Assembly (NCBI RefSeq): GCF_000208745.1
Contig: NC_030853.1
Span: forward strand, 2,092,390-2,156,389
Length of the DNA: 64,000 nt
Reading direction: 5' to 3'
From: Theobroma cacao
Taxonomy: Eukaryota > Streptophyta > Magnoliopsida > Malvales > Malvaceae
Part shown: positions 12,474 to 25,062 of the stretch, one piece after another
Position numbering within the stretch: the first letter of the stretch is position 1
How the letters are laid out: each line of letters begins with the position of its first letter
Notes under the pieces: generated by a model
The model's input: only the letters and a program-made list of their open reading frames with translations
The model's database searches: none
Told to the model about the DNA's origin: nothing
Program-made: the position numbers and the translations under genes

Positions 12474-14519
12474 TCATAGATTGGTCGTTGATGCTTTTAC
12501 CAGAGGTTTGCAAGAGCTTTCACAGATTAACATATGTTCCACTTCCAGTGATTCTTCCACCAATCTTGATAACTTCTCAACAATCTCTCCAGCACTCGGT
12601 CTCAGAGAGGGGTCTTCTTCTATGCAAGCTCTAGCAAGATTTGCCAATGTGACAGCTTCATCAAATGAGTAATTCTCCCCTAATGCACTGTCCATCCATT
12701 CCCTTAGCTCCTCTGCGCTCTCTGACTGCAATATGGCCTTGATTTTCTCTGAAAGCCAAACATTCCCTCCTCCCTTCTTATCAGGTCTGCTTATTGGTGT
12801 TTGCCCGGATAAAATCTCAAGCAAAACTATCCCATAAGCAAAAACGTCAATACTTGGGGAAATCACACCTTGGTGAAGATATTCAGGAGCCAGGTAACCC
12901 AGGCTCCAACTAGCAGGATTAGTTGAAAGATCAGGATACTCTGTATCATCTTCAACACACCTTGCCATGCCAAAGTTCCCAATCTTTGCATTGAAATCTT
13001 CTTCCAAGAAGATATTTCTGCTCTTGACATTCCTATGAACATAGCTTGGATTCATTATCTGGTGCATATATTGTAAAGCAACTGCTACATCAAGACTGAT
13101 CCTCAGCCTCTGCTTCCATGTCAAAAAGCAATAACAGGAGGCTATGAACTGGTTTTTCATTGCCAATCCACCATGTAACCAATCCTTCAAGGAGCCATTT
13201 TTAGCATATTCGAAGACCAAAAACGAATTAGAGACCTCAGTCACACAAGTTCCCAGCAGTTTAATTATGTTTGGGTGCTGGTGAGTTGCATCATTAAAGA
13301 ATCTAAGCTCAACCTTCGAAATATTTTCTGTTCTTGTGTGCCTTATTGCTAAGTTTTTCCCATTGAGACGACCATGATACACACTTCCCTCGATCTGATT
13401 ACTCGAATTGAAGTCCTCTGTAGCTTTTCTCAGCCCCTCTATGGTGTACATCTCCATCAGCGCCTTACAGGGAGTGCTACTGTCAATGATCTTACCATCT
13501 AAAGCATCCTCAGATCCCTCAAAAAAGACTTTCTTCTCACTTGCAGTTCTTTCGCTTAAACTAAGCTGCTGCAGTTCCACATCTACATCTTTTCTACAAT
13601 TTTGCTTCTTCTTTCGCTTCAATTGGATCACCAAGAAGGTTGCTGCAACAGCAATGATAGCTCCAACTACAACCCCACTTAATGCAATATACACTCCGAC
13701 TTTCCACATCCTTGACTTTTTCTTGTGCGTTTTAATTATTGGGATGCTGGTTTCTGGAAAATGCAGATTAGGCTCACTAGGTTTTGCTAGTGAACCAAGA
13801 AGAGGATCACCATTGAGTGGAATGAGAAGAGATGTAAGAGGTATTAAACTTTCAAGTTTGAAGGCCCCTAAGGATCTGTTATTTTCAGATATTATAGCTT
13901 CTGAAGTTGTATTGAATGCAATAGCCAAGTTAGAAATTGTATCACCTTGAGTTACTAGATAAGAAAGTAGGTGCCTTGCTTTCTAAGTGCCTTCAGATGC
14001 AAATGCAGATGGACATGCGCATCTTAATGGTATCAGTAACCGGACTTTGTCACCAAAACCCCATGGTGAGACTCCAGGATTCTTCTCTCGGATGGCTTTG
14101 CAGGTTGTCAAGCCTTCCAATGACTCAACAATACCATAAAAGCTCTCGCCTTTGATTGTAGTTTTTGTTAAACCAGCCTGGAAGAAACCATTGTTGCATT
14201 TACAATCAATTGGCACCAACAAAGGCTGATCTCTTGGCAGAAACTCTGTTTGTGCAGAGAAACCATTAGCTTCAGCAATTTTAAACCGATTGAGGCCTAA
14301 ATAAAAGCTCAAGTTGGAAAGAGATGAGTAGTATGAATTAGTTCGGATCACTGCAAACGTGCCACATTGATCCTCTGATCCATTTACACTGCAACGGTAC
14401 CCAGAAGCATCTGGAGATGTAGTTTCACAACTCAGCAAGTTCTATCCAAGTGAAGAGACAAGTAGCCAGAACCCTAAGACCAAAGCTCTCAAGTAAAGCT
14501 CACTGATCACAGATGCCAT
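12474..14519 (-). pseudogene. LysM-domain receptor-like pseudokinase (LYK4/LYK5 type) with two in-frame TAG stops
   Basis: One intronless frame from ATG (14519) to TGA (12474-12476) would encode 681 codons. It holds a signal peptide (MASVISELYL... to about residue 25), then a LysM ectodomain with CxC spacing (for example CKCNN and RCACPS). A transmembrane segment lies at about residues 274-300, followed by a basic stop-transfer cluster and a kinase-like domain (about 360-640). The frame is interrupted by TAG at 14444-14442 (codon 26) and TAG at 13985-13983 (codon 179), both in the ectodomain. Flanking codons read in perfect register, so each is a point change, perhaps CAG to TAG. The kinase domain lacks catalytic residues: HRN (495-497) for HRD, NFG (515-517) for DFG, and Arg in place of the VAIK Lys (about 393). 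This matches LYK4/LYK5 co-receptors, which act in chitin perception without catalysis. No GT-AG intron that would remove the stops is apparent. Confidence 0.88.
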
Positions 14520-17411
14520 GCCAATAACCAACCAGTTCAACATAACAGACCAATTAAAAAAAAGAGCACACTTCGAGAGAGTGAATATTTTGGATCCATA
14601 GACACACAAAAATATAAAAAAATAAAGTGTTAAAATAAGAGCTTTTTTTGCTTTTTCCTCAAAGCCTTTCAAGGACAGGATTCTTGGGGATGACAAAGAT
14701 ATTGTATATTTTTATCTGGTTCCAGCTGTTTGTAACCACCTAGCCTTGGGCTTTGATTCCACTGACTAGGGGGTGGCTCTTTATCCCCAAGTTTTCAGTT
14801 GCCGTGCTTGGAGCCACCACTCTCAACTACTTTAGAGAACTCCTGGGGCTTCAAACCTGCTTTTATATGCTGAAAAATATGCATACAAGCCTATCATACA
14901 TGTGCTTTGACAGGACATACATATAATCTGTTCCTTATCGAGATATAGGTAGAATTTGGGAGATGCTCTCTGATATTTTTAATCCAATCACATGAATGCC
15001 ACGGGTAGATCATGGACATACAAAAACCATAATCTACATTTATGGTCCTCAAGTTTGGAAAAAAGTTGCTTAGAATTCATGGACCGAGAACTGGAATGCA
15101 CAACATTACTTGTCTGAATGTGACAGTGAGTGCCAAACTTGGATAAATTTTCACTTGTAAACTGTTTTTGATAAGAAAACATGTGCAGCTAATGTGCCAA
15201 ATTCAACACCAGATGGGATTTTTTATGCACTGTTGAGATTGCTTTTGTTGCCCTTTATCAGAAACAATTTGATATTGGAAATCGCATCCATTTTATGCAG
15301 ACATTAACACAGTAGCATCTGCCAATTCTGTTTAACTATAATTTGGAGCATTATTGCGTATTTGTCGATATTGTACCTAGAAACTTTGAAGCTTAGTACT
15401 CTTGAGGGACTTTGGTTTGTGGACAAAAGATAGATAGGTCTGCATTGCAGAAATCTGTCTCATCAACCCCGGATGGAACCAGGAAAAAAGGAAAAGGAAA
15501 ACCTGGAAAAAAATGAAGGTACATAAAGCATATGCACAAACACATGCATGCATTGGCTGGTTCATAGACATTCCTGCCCTACCGTAACAAAGAATTGGGT
15601 AAGGTCGAATTTAGGGGGCCCCCATTGACAAAAATTAGGTCCCAATTTCTAACGTTTCCTTGATGTAAATTATGATACGATGACCAAAATTCCTTACTCT
15701 CATGAAGATTTTCTAGACAGAACATGTGAGTTGCCATTGCCAACTCAGATGCCTACGTGGGAACCAACTTGGTGAGATTAGACAACTGGGTGAAATCCAC
15801 ATGCAGTAAGCTGATTGGAGATGAGTTTCAATTACTGAACATAAAAAGGGGAGATGAGGAAGGAGTTATATCACGATCAGAAACACATGAATTCCTATAG
15901 GCAAATGTAATATTCCTGTCGTAGCATGCCCAACTCTAAACGGGAAAATTTGAATTCAACTCTTAACGAAGATGCATTACTTAGAAATGATTTTGATGAA
16001 TAGAAACGATTTAGATTTTGACACATAAAGAAAGAATAGGAAAAAGGCAAGATGATTTCTATTAGTTGAAGAGATATCCATGCAAGGAAAAGCTGGGGCA
16101 TGAAAGGTAGGCTAGACATTCATAGGTCAAAATTGCCATGAAAATCCTAAGTTGACTAGCTCCACTGTTTTCAAAAGTACCAGCCATGATGTATCATCAT
16201 TGCACATCCCACACTGCAGCAGGTTGTCCATGGAAGTAACTAGTTTTGGATATCAACTTGGAACAACAAAAGGAATAAATACAGAAGGTTTTCGAGAAAT
16301 TCCTTTTTCCTCCATGTTCTGGCCTGGCATGCAACTTCTTCTATAGAAAGGAACTTTATTCAGGAATTCTAGCTTTTTCAATGTCGGGGGAAAAACAAAA
16401 CCATTGTTTATGGAAAAGCCATGTTATCCGGAAAGTTAGTTGGTGATTGAAAAGCAGGTTCTCTCCGAAATGTGGAAGTGCTTAACAGATTCAATTACCG
16501 AAGAACTACTTTTATACAGGACCTGATTTGCATGTGAAAACACGTGAGACACTGCATATTTTAAGAAAATTAAAGTTTGGGACTTCGAAACCTGACTTAG
16601 CCCGACACATCAAAGACTCGTTTTTGCGGAGGGTAAATGGATGTCACTCACGTGCACAGGAATGGACATCTGAAGCCATCTCGTTTGTTTCAAAGCACCT
16701 GGATCCAACATCCTGATAAACGTCTAAACTAAAAGAACATTGTAGATGTAGGGTCAAATCTAACATTCAGGGTTGCAAGGGAAAGAAATGCAGGGACAGA
16801 TCCAGGGATGGATTTTCTTTCTGAATCAGATTTTTTAGTCTATATCTGGGAGTTCTTTGCATGAAAGTTGGATCCCGAACTAGCAATTTATGAATAGAGC
16901 AGAAGGAAAAGATAAACCCCAAAAGCACCAATCAAGTAAGTGGCAGACATTAGCACAGAAAGCTGATCTAAAGCCATCTAAATTTATAGCTCATGCCGCC
17001 TAGAATTCCATGTTTCTTTTTTTTTTTTTTCTTTTTGTTCTTTTCTTCTTGGTTTATTGGAATACAGAAACATGCAGGTTCCATGGATATTCCTTTAAGT
17101 GAAGCAACAAGAAAGAACAACAGTTATTACTAAATAGACATTGCAAATGATTTAAGTGACAAAATTTGTGGTAAACCTATGTCCCACAACATACAGGTTA
17201 CAATTAAAAGTAGACATTATTTAAGGATTTTTTGTAGCCGGTTTTAATACATACACCTCTTTAAAGGTCACATCATGAGATGATAATCTTGCCACCAACA
17301 ATTGTATCATTTTATTGAATTTCAAAACTTATCATGTGAGACCAATCTATCATACAATCAGTATATATTTGCTCATTAAAACCCATATGCTTTATCTTGC
17401 CTGTAACAATG
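14520..17411. other. Long intergenic region, no gene seen
   Basis: Only short unsupported open frames on both strands. The part next to 14519 should contain the promoter of the LysM receptor-like gene. A TTTATT at 17311-17316 reads AATAAA on the minus strand, about 95 bp beyond the epimerase stop, and is a plausible poly(A) signal for that gene. Confidence 0.6.
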
Positions 17412-19468
17412 TCAACATTTCTCCTGATTTTCCAAAACACTCTTTCGCATAAGGGATATAACTGCAGCTGGCTCAGGAGCTCCAAATACTGAACTCCCTG
17501 CAACAATGCAATTTGCCCCTGCTGAAGCAGCCATATCGATAGTTGAAGGCCCTAAACCACCATCCACCTGCAAAACAAAGCCACAAATGCTTCAATAGGC
17601 AATAATCATGAATAAGATGATCCTAAGAATGGGTACTCTCCGACAAGTAATCATGGCAAAACTTGACTGATATAGAATATTACACAGCAAGAACTTACCT
17701 CTATATCAAGTGATGGGTATTTCTTCCTTAGAACACGCACCTTCAAAAGCAAGTAAAAATGTCATTCAAAATAAAATCTAGAAACTCTGAAGTGGAATTA
17801 CAAAATAGTAAGAAATAAGATGACACCTTATCCATCATTTCTGGCATGAACTTTTGTCCACCAAATCCAGGTTCTACAGTCATCACAAGAACCATTTCCA
17901 CAGGATTTTCACTGTCAACCTTTTTAATATTCCCCCAACCCAAGAGGAAAAATAGGACCACATTAATCACAAAAAAAGAAACAGAAAAAGAGTGACACAT
18001 AATAGTGACTGAAGAATTAGACACGACTCCATTCAATTCCAAAAACCAGCTAAAACAGAAGATACAAAAGCTGAAAAATCAGAGAAATGGGAGGAAACTA
18101 TACCAGTGGATAAACCTCCTCAATTGGTGTTCCAGGCTTTAATGCCACACCAGGCCTCATGCCCTTTGACTTAATTCTTTGGATAAGTTCTTGCCAGTTG
18201 TCTGCAAAAGGTTACCTCAACATCTTTGCATAAGAAAATAAGGAATAGAAAGGTAGACAAGATGGCAGGAAGTAAAACAATAACGAAAAAGAAGACACAT
18301 ACAACCCACCTTTGGATATCTCAACATGAAAAGTGAAACCAGAAGCACCAGCTTTACCCATAGGTTCAACATAATCAATAGGATTAGCGACCATAAGGTG
18401 GCAATCAAGATATGCCCTGCAAAAGAAGAAGAATCCTGATGTATCTTGAGTTGTAAACATGCTAATATTAAAAAGCCAAAATAGTGCCAGCCTGCCTGGG
18501 GAAAAAGGATGTTACTTTGTGTGCTTTCTTAAACTCTCAATGACTGGAGCACCAATGGTTAAGTTCGGGACAAAGTGCCTATATGAAAAATATAACAATG
18601 ACCAAGTAAGCATCTGGAAGTACCCAATAAGAGAAACAGAGCGTACTAGGCTCTTAATATATAAGGCAAAACACAGTTATTGTCTTCATCAGAACAGAAG
18701 AAATCACCACTAATAACTCTAGCAAGTTAATGACCACAACTTAAACACATGAATAACAGACATTGCACAAAAACCAATCCAATTTCAAAAGTTCATATAA
18801 CAACAGGATTAGTCATTAACAGCAAGAGAGTTTATTCAATTTAAAAAATTAATATCCTTTTCCATTCCATCAACAAAGCACCACCACCCTTGAAATGTTT
18901 CTAAGCATGCTATTAACAACAAAGGATACCATGTCCCTCAATTTTCCTAATAAATAAGCATGTCCTCGGCCTAAACACAGAACTCTTATAAATTTTTCAC
19001 GCCATTGATTACGATTTCTTCAAGAATGGAAATATAAGGCTTCAAAATGAACACTAAGATGGGCAGAAAGAAATTGATAACCTTCAATAGAGAGAGTTGC
19101 TCCTTTTATTAGCAAACTACAAAATATCTAAAAAAAAACTAATCACAAAAATAACAAAACAAAAGGTTGAGAACAAGGAGATAGAGAAAGAACCAAAATT
19201 CCACAGGAGAAAACTTTATCAAAGCAATGAAACATACCCATCCTGCAGAACAAAACCCAGAAACCAAAAAAAAAAATAAACAAGGTTAGAATTTTGAAAA
19301 TCTGTTTCATCTCCTTAAGAATCCCCAAAAAGCAAAGCAGGGAACTTTTACCATGATATCCATGTGAAGCCAATCAGCTCCAAAGTCAAGCATGCGCTTT
19401 GCCTCTGATGCTAAGTTCGCAAAGTCCGATGAAAGCATGGATGGAGCAATTTTCGGTGTTACGCCCAT
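17412..19468 (-). CDS. RPE: Ribulose-phosphate 3-epimerase, cytosolic form (8 exons incl. a 5-nt microexon)
   Basis: Interconverts D-ribulose 5-phosphate and D-xylulose 5-phosphate (EC 5.1.3.1). Exons on the minus strand: 19468-19352, 19242-19238, 18578-18516, 18416-18310, 18201-18104, 17919-17827, 17740-17699, 17567-17412. They total 681 bp (226 aa), all GT-AG and all in phase. The protein is a TIM barrel with the family's signatures: [22 protein letters not shown] (metal-binding His and Asp), YLDCHLMV (metal His), [12 protein letters not shown] (phosphate side) and EVDGG (catalytic/metal Asp). It starts directly at [10 protein letters not shown] with no transit peptide, which matches the cytosolic rather than the plastid isoform. 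Exon 2 is only GATGG and is needed to join DIM to HFVPN. A candidate poly(A) signal (AATAAA on the minus strand) is at 17316-17311. The product is near certain; the microexon rests on phase and splice-site fit. Confidence 0.96.
19238..19242 (-). other. 5-nt microexon (exon 2) of the ribulose-phosphate epimerase gene
   Basis: Exon 1 ends in phase 0 after ...DIM (donor GTAAAAG) and the next recognisable exon begins G|CAC for HFVPN, so five bases are missing. In the 771 bp between these exons the minus strand reads CTGCAG|GATGG|GTATGTTT, giving a strong acceptor and donor around exactly the needed five bases. Joined, it restores Asp-Gly of the DGHFVPN motif and the frame. Flanking introns are 109 bp upstream and 659 bp downstream. 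Confidence 0.88.
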
Positions 19469-22400
19469 CTTGGGATCCGACCCGATTTCTCTCTGGGTTA
19501 CTTTTTTCCCGGGTTTGCAGTTGTTTTGTCTGCTTTATCAATGGGTGGTGGTTGAGCTTGAAGGCAGACGGACGTTCGATGCAGCTGAGGTAGGAGCCTA
19601 CAGGTACAAACGGTGTCGTTTGATGGTCAAAGTTGTTGACGTTCTTACCTACCTCTGTTTACCAAACATCAGGACAACGGAGTTATGTTTCAAAGATAGG
19701 CTGTCTTAACAGATTTTTCCTTTTTTTAGAAAATTGATGGGTAATTATCTAATTATGTAATTAAATAATAGTAATATTCCATTTTAATAAATAGTCAGTA
19801 TCGTTAATTTAATATCAAGTAAACCCGTAAAATTATAAAAGTGAAATATATATTAGTACCAAAAATAAGAAAAATATATATTCACTATCATTAATTAAAA
19901 GTAAAGAAGATGAACACTTGCATTAGAGCCCAAGCTAAAGCATATGGAGCTTCTTAAATAGGGGTAAGTATTAATCGATTCTAATTGAAATCGATTAAAT
20001 TTTATCTCTAAAATTTAGAATCAAATCAATTAAAAAATTAATTATCAATTAAATATATTTTATATATAAACATTATTAAAATATTAGAAAATAATAAAAT
20101 CAACCAAACCGATTGAATTAATCCAATACAAGTCGGTTTCGATCATTTTTAATTTTAGAATACAAGTTAATCGGTTTCAGTTATTTTTTTGTGAAAATTC
20201 ACTTAATTTAATTTTTAAAATTTCAAAACCGAACCAATCGATCACATTAACTATTAAACGTTATATTTTACTCATGTCATTGGGCTTTCTTATTGTTTGG
20301 CTGGGAGGAAAATGGATTTGCAGTCTTGGGCCTAAGAAAACAGAGAGATGGATTCTGCCTAGTGTTTGCTGTAACCTATGAGATTAAGAACCAAAAACCA
20401 GATTATAAAGGTAATGAACCAAGGAAGAAAACAAAGAATATATTATTGTGTGTGGTGACTTGAGAGTTGGATTTGTTTAAATAACTAATCAAAGAATTGT
20501 AGAGAATCACTTAGACAAATATCACATGGTTTAACCTCAAAAATCAACCCAAAAAATAAAAATTACAACCGCATCGGGCCACCACGTGACTCGGCCGACG
20601 TATCTCTAATAAAATTTTTCCATTATTCATGATTCAAAGCTTGATTGATTAATATTCTAAAACCTTTCCAAAGACGTGATAATTTGATGTGAATGTGAGG
20701 CCCAAACCGCCAGACGAAGACATATTGGGGGATGGTAGGCGTGGCCATGGCCTACCCAAGGGAAAAAGGCTACAGACAAGAGAAATATATGCTTTTGGTT
20801 AATGCCATTTGATTGACAAAACTTGTCTGCTTTTTTGGCATTACTAGGCATAGGCAACTTTGGTGGGTTCCCTTATTCCACATTTTGCTTCCTTGGGGAA
20901 TTTGGAATTTTCTAGCTAAAATTGGACCCTCCACAGCCCATGTGTTTTCCTAACACTTCCACCATGCAAAATGTCTCTTCTAAGCTTATAATCAACTTTG
21001 ATTTAATCATCTTTTTGTTTTAAGTCTTGGGATTAGACATAACTAATTATCTTCTCGTGAGCTTACAAAAAGCAAAGAGAGAGTTGAAATCATAATTATT
21101 TCAATCTTTATTGTTCACCTCTATGCTTTAATATAGCTGGGACTTTGTCTAGAGTAGATTTTCAAGCACAAAAATATTCAAGTCCTAACTCTTGCTTAGA
21201 TATGAATATATAATATTTTGTTAGATATTAAATTGTTGGAAAGATAATATTGCGATTGCAAGGTTTAGTATATATAAAAGCTTGTTAATTAAATTTTTTT
21301 AAAAATAATATTACAGTATTTGGTTTACAAAAATTTTATTGAAAATATGATGTTAATTTCAAAAATTTTCTCGAAAATATTATGTTTTCTTCTTTAAAAT
21401 TTTCTATTTATTGAATTTATCCATTTTTTTTTTTACGATGAAAAAAGCTTTAACCCACCCCATACATGACACATGATCAAAAGGTCTTGTGAACCAATAA
21501 TGAGAAAAGAGAAACTTGAAAAATAATCTTACAATAAGAACTATTTAATCTCAATTTGACCTTTGACCATCTTTGGAAAGACTTCAATCTTCATGATGAA
21601 AAAGGTTAGCTAACTTGAAGGGGTAAAAAGATAATAAAACCTTAGTCAAATTCCTAGGCTAAAAGCATTTTCACATGAAAAGAACAATTGGACCGTTTGA
21701 TAACCCAAGAGTCATAATTAGTAGGTAAATTTGAAAAAGTGGGTAGCCACAATTTGTGGATAAGATGATAAGGTGAACCTTGATATTTATGGGTTATGAT
21801 ATCAAATAATTCATCATATTAAATTCAATAATGTTTTTTGCTCGTGTGCATACGCGAACACGTATATGCAAAACAAATTAAAAAATGATTAAATTAAAAA
21901 TAATAAAGATAAATACACCGTCCTTTTAATCACTATCGTTGAAAATGACATTTGATTATATATAATTTGTTAGAAATTTTTAATACTGATTTCTAGTTCT
22001 TGTATTTAGTTTGCATGCATAGTTACATACGGTCATTGGCCATTTTTATTGAATTTTTGTTCTCTTGAGGTGGCTGGATGATATGAAACAATGGGGTTTA
22101 TGACAATGATATTGAAGATTGCTTGGGATGGTTCATTTTCTTCTGGTTTATTCTTGCTATTTCTTTCGATATTCAATGGTATGAGTTGGAATTCTTTGAA
22201 GAGAAGGGCTAAAGCATCAATCATATGAAAAAGAGAGGTTCTTTTCAAGAAGGACAAGCAAACAAACTTGAGACTGTTGGTGGCTATGTAACATAAATGC
22301 AGATTTTTCACTAATTTTCTTTGCATAAGCAGCCAAAATCTGGGAGATTAATTGTATTTTTCCCACTTAGATAATATGGACATGACTGATCAGCTACACG

Positions 22401-24775
22401 TCCATGGAGTTAAGAAGAAGAGTATAAATTTTTGTGAAAAAGATACAAACCAAACCATTTCATACAAGAAAAAATCTCTCAACTTTATGTCAAAGGCCCC
22501 AGCAGTCCCAGCTTTCAGTTTGTTTTCTCTACCAAAAACCCCTAAAATAATTCAGTTAACCACCAAATTTTGCACTGAAAAACTCCATCTGCTGTCTGTG
22601 ATCTCTCCATGGATACCAAAATTTTCCATTATTTTCGATGAAACATGGGGATTAGCAAGCAATCCCACTTCTGTTGGATTTCTTTCAAACCAAGAATTAA
22701 GGTGTAATCTTCATCTGCAACTGTACTTTTCCCTGTCCCACTGAAGAAATTGATTGCCAATCAACCTTGTACCATGACACAAGGTCTCTTAAGGACCTTT
22801 TTATGTGTATTTATTTTAGTTTTGATTTTTTTTTTCCTACTGATCATAACTCTGGAAAGTTTACTCAGCCTTTTTAATTTTCTTTTCAAGTTCAATCATT
22901 CTACTTTGCACCAAATGATTTTCTCATACATAATTTTCAACTTTTCCTCCCCATTGAGAGGCATGATTTAGATAATTCAAGGGGCTATATCATGTTATGA
23001 CTTTATGAGTATACGTAGGGCAGTCTGAGAGCTAAGCCCTCACATCTTAGCTTAGCTTTTGCATGAACTTGGTAGGGTAGATTTTATGAAATGTATCTTA
23101 GTTTATGTTTAAGTAATTAATATTTTAACTGTATTACCATTTGCTAATAACTAATTAATTTCTAAATACACTGGTTTGATTTGGTCATTCAAAATTTAGA
23201 AAGAACCCCATTTTCCAACTTTATTTAGTTGATTCCAAAATTGATTTAGTGGAGCTCAGCTAGTAATAATTTTCAAGTTATTTTACTCTCTTAATCTTCT
23301 ACTGGAATATATTCCATCAAAATACTTCGTCGAAATTTCTTTTAATAGAGAAAAAAAAATCTTTCAAAACTTTTGTGCGATAATTCTTACATTTAAATGA
23401 CGTATTTATGAGGCCAATACAACATCAACTGTATATAAAGACTTTTACCAAACTCAAACCTAAATCCAACAAAAAACATCAATGCAAATATTCTTGCTAG
23501 CTGGCCTAAGGCATATCACATAAATTTTGAATCCCAATATTTTATTTTTATATAATCTTCTTCTTTGTCATGCACAAGAAACAGTCATAAATTAGCATTT
23601 TTGAAAGTAGAAAAAAGTGTTGAGATTCAAAGCAATGTATGTTATTGACCAGAAATAACTTTGAAACTTGTTTAATGTGCAACACATGTATAAGCTAAGA
23701 ATTATTGTTTTAATATTTATAATTTTCACATTTATATTGTTTATTTAAATAATATTTATGGGTTTTTTTTTTTTAAGTTTAGGCAAGGTCAAAGAGTTTT
23801 GATTGGGGGAATCTTAGCCAAGGTAGGAACCAAATATGTGTGTTTTTATTGAACAACACATTTTCCATTAGTGAAAGGCAAAGTTGGGAAAGAAACAATG
23901 ATTAAACATATGATTTGAGAGAGATGAACTGTCCATGCTTTGTTTAGATTATACTTTGAGCATTTCATTCTATGCCTAGCTGTGAAATTCTAAGCTTGGG
24001 AATTTGCATTAAAAATCAATAAAAGAACCAACAAAATGAAGATCCCAAGTAACTTAGCAGACACATTTTAAAATTTGGGGATTCAATAATTAGGATATAT
24101 GGAAAGGCCCGAAAATTAAGGTGATTTGGTGACCTAAGACCTTCTGATTCAATGAAATTGGTCTAAACATTAACAATCACCCAACCTTTCTTCTTCCTTC
24201 AACCCATACCTTCCATTATTTAATCATAATAAATAGAGTGGACCTAGACCTGGACTTCTTTCAATCTTCCACCTTTAACAACTGAATTTGAATTTAATTT
24301 GTTACATTTGTATATTGAATTGTTAATTATAGTCATTATTAAAAATAATTTTTTAACTTAATTACTAAGTAAATTCTAATAAATAATTCCGGATTCCAAC
24401 CCTGATGATATCTTAATAATGTTAATCTCGAATGAATGAAATCAAATAATTTCATCTTAATTTAAGATTAAGGCAATCTATCAATTTTAAAATTTTTAAT
24501 TAAAAAATTAAAATACAAGAAAAATCAGGATAAAAAAGCATAAAAAAGTATGAAAAGGCAGCTTTTTACACAATTCACAAGAATCACATTAAGTCAAAGA
24601 ACTTAATGTGGGTTCCACAAAATTACCAAAATGGTAAAAAATCCTGTGAAAGGGGACCACTTGACATTATTTATTTATTTATTTATGTAAGAAAAAGAAG
24701 TATTGAAAAAAAAAACCTGCAAAAAAGAGACTTCATGCAGTGCTTGCTATGCTAACTTCCCTTTCAATTCAAGGC

Positions 24776-24806
<31 letters not shown>

Positions 24807-25062
24807 AAGGAGGCTATTTCCTANAAACTACTCTCTCTCTCTCTCTCTCTCTCTCAAAGGAGGCATTTTCCACTCCTTCAATATAACGCCAAAAAACGTT
24901 CTCTTTCTCTCTCCCATTCTCTCTTTCACTTCTGCTTTTTGGGTTGCAGAGGCCATTGAGGACAAGGAAGAAAGTTTCATTTTTTTTGCTCTGTGAGTGG
25001 CTGATGTTTTGGTTCTAAAGCGTTGGAGATAAAGAAAAAGAAAAAATAGGAGAGAGAGAGAG
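19469..25062. other. Long AT-rich intergenic region, no supported gene
   Basis: It begins with the promoter and 5' leader of the minus-strand epimerase gene and ends with the leader of the gene at 25063. Between them is AT-rich DNA. An old repeat-like patch at about 19960-20260 carries several ATCGATT and CCGAACC-type motifs. Open frames of up to 130 codons (for example 22352-22744) have no recognisable domains. No tRNA or known miRNA was recognised by eye. Confidence 0.5.
24779..24854. repeat. Two (CT)n microsatellites in a duplicated 5'-leader block
   Basis: (CT)n runs at about 24779-24806 and 24831-24854 are each followed by a near copy of CAAGGAGGC.TTTCC, indicating local duplication. 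They lie 210-285 bp upstream of the ATG at 25063, probably in promoter/5' UTR. An ambiguous base (N at 24824) sits between the runs. Confidence 0.85.

Noticed and set aside
13408..13950. 180-codon plus-strand frame
   Set aside because: Antisense shadow of the LysM receptor-like gene.
19243..19351. Alternative: exon 1 of the epimerase extending through a different donor to supply the missing 5 nt
   Set aside because: Extending exon 1 past the GTAAAAG donor gives GTAAA instead of the required GATGG, whereas the internal CTGCAG|GATGG|GTATG fits exactly.
22352..22744. 130-codon plus frame in intergenic DNA
   Set aside because: No recognisable domain, plant-like codon pattern or neighbouring exon; probably chance.
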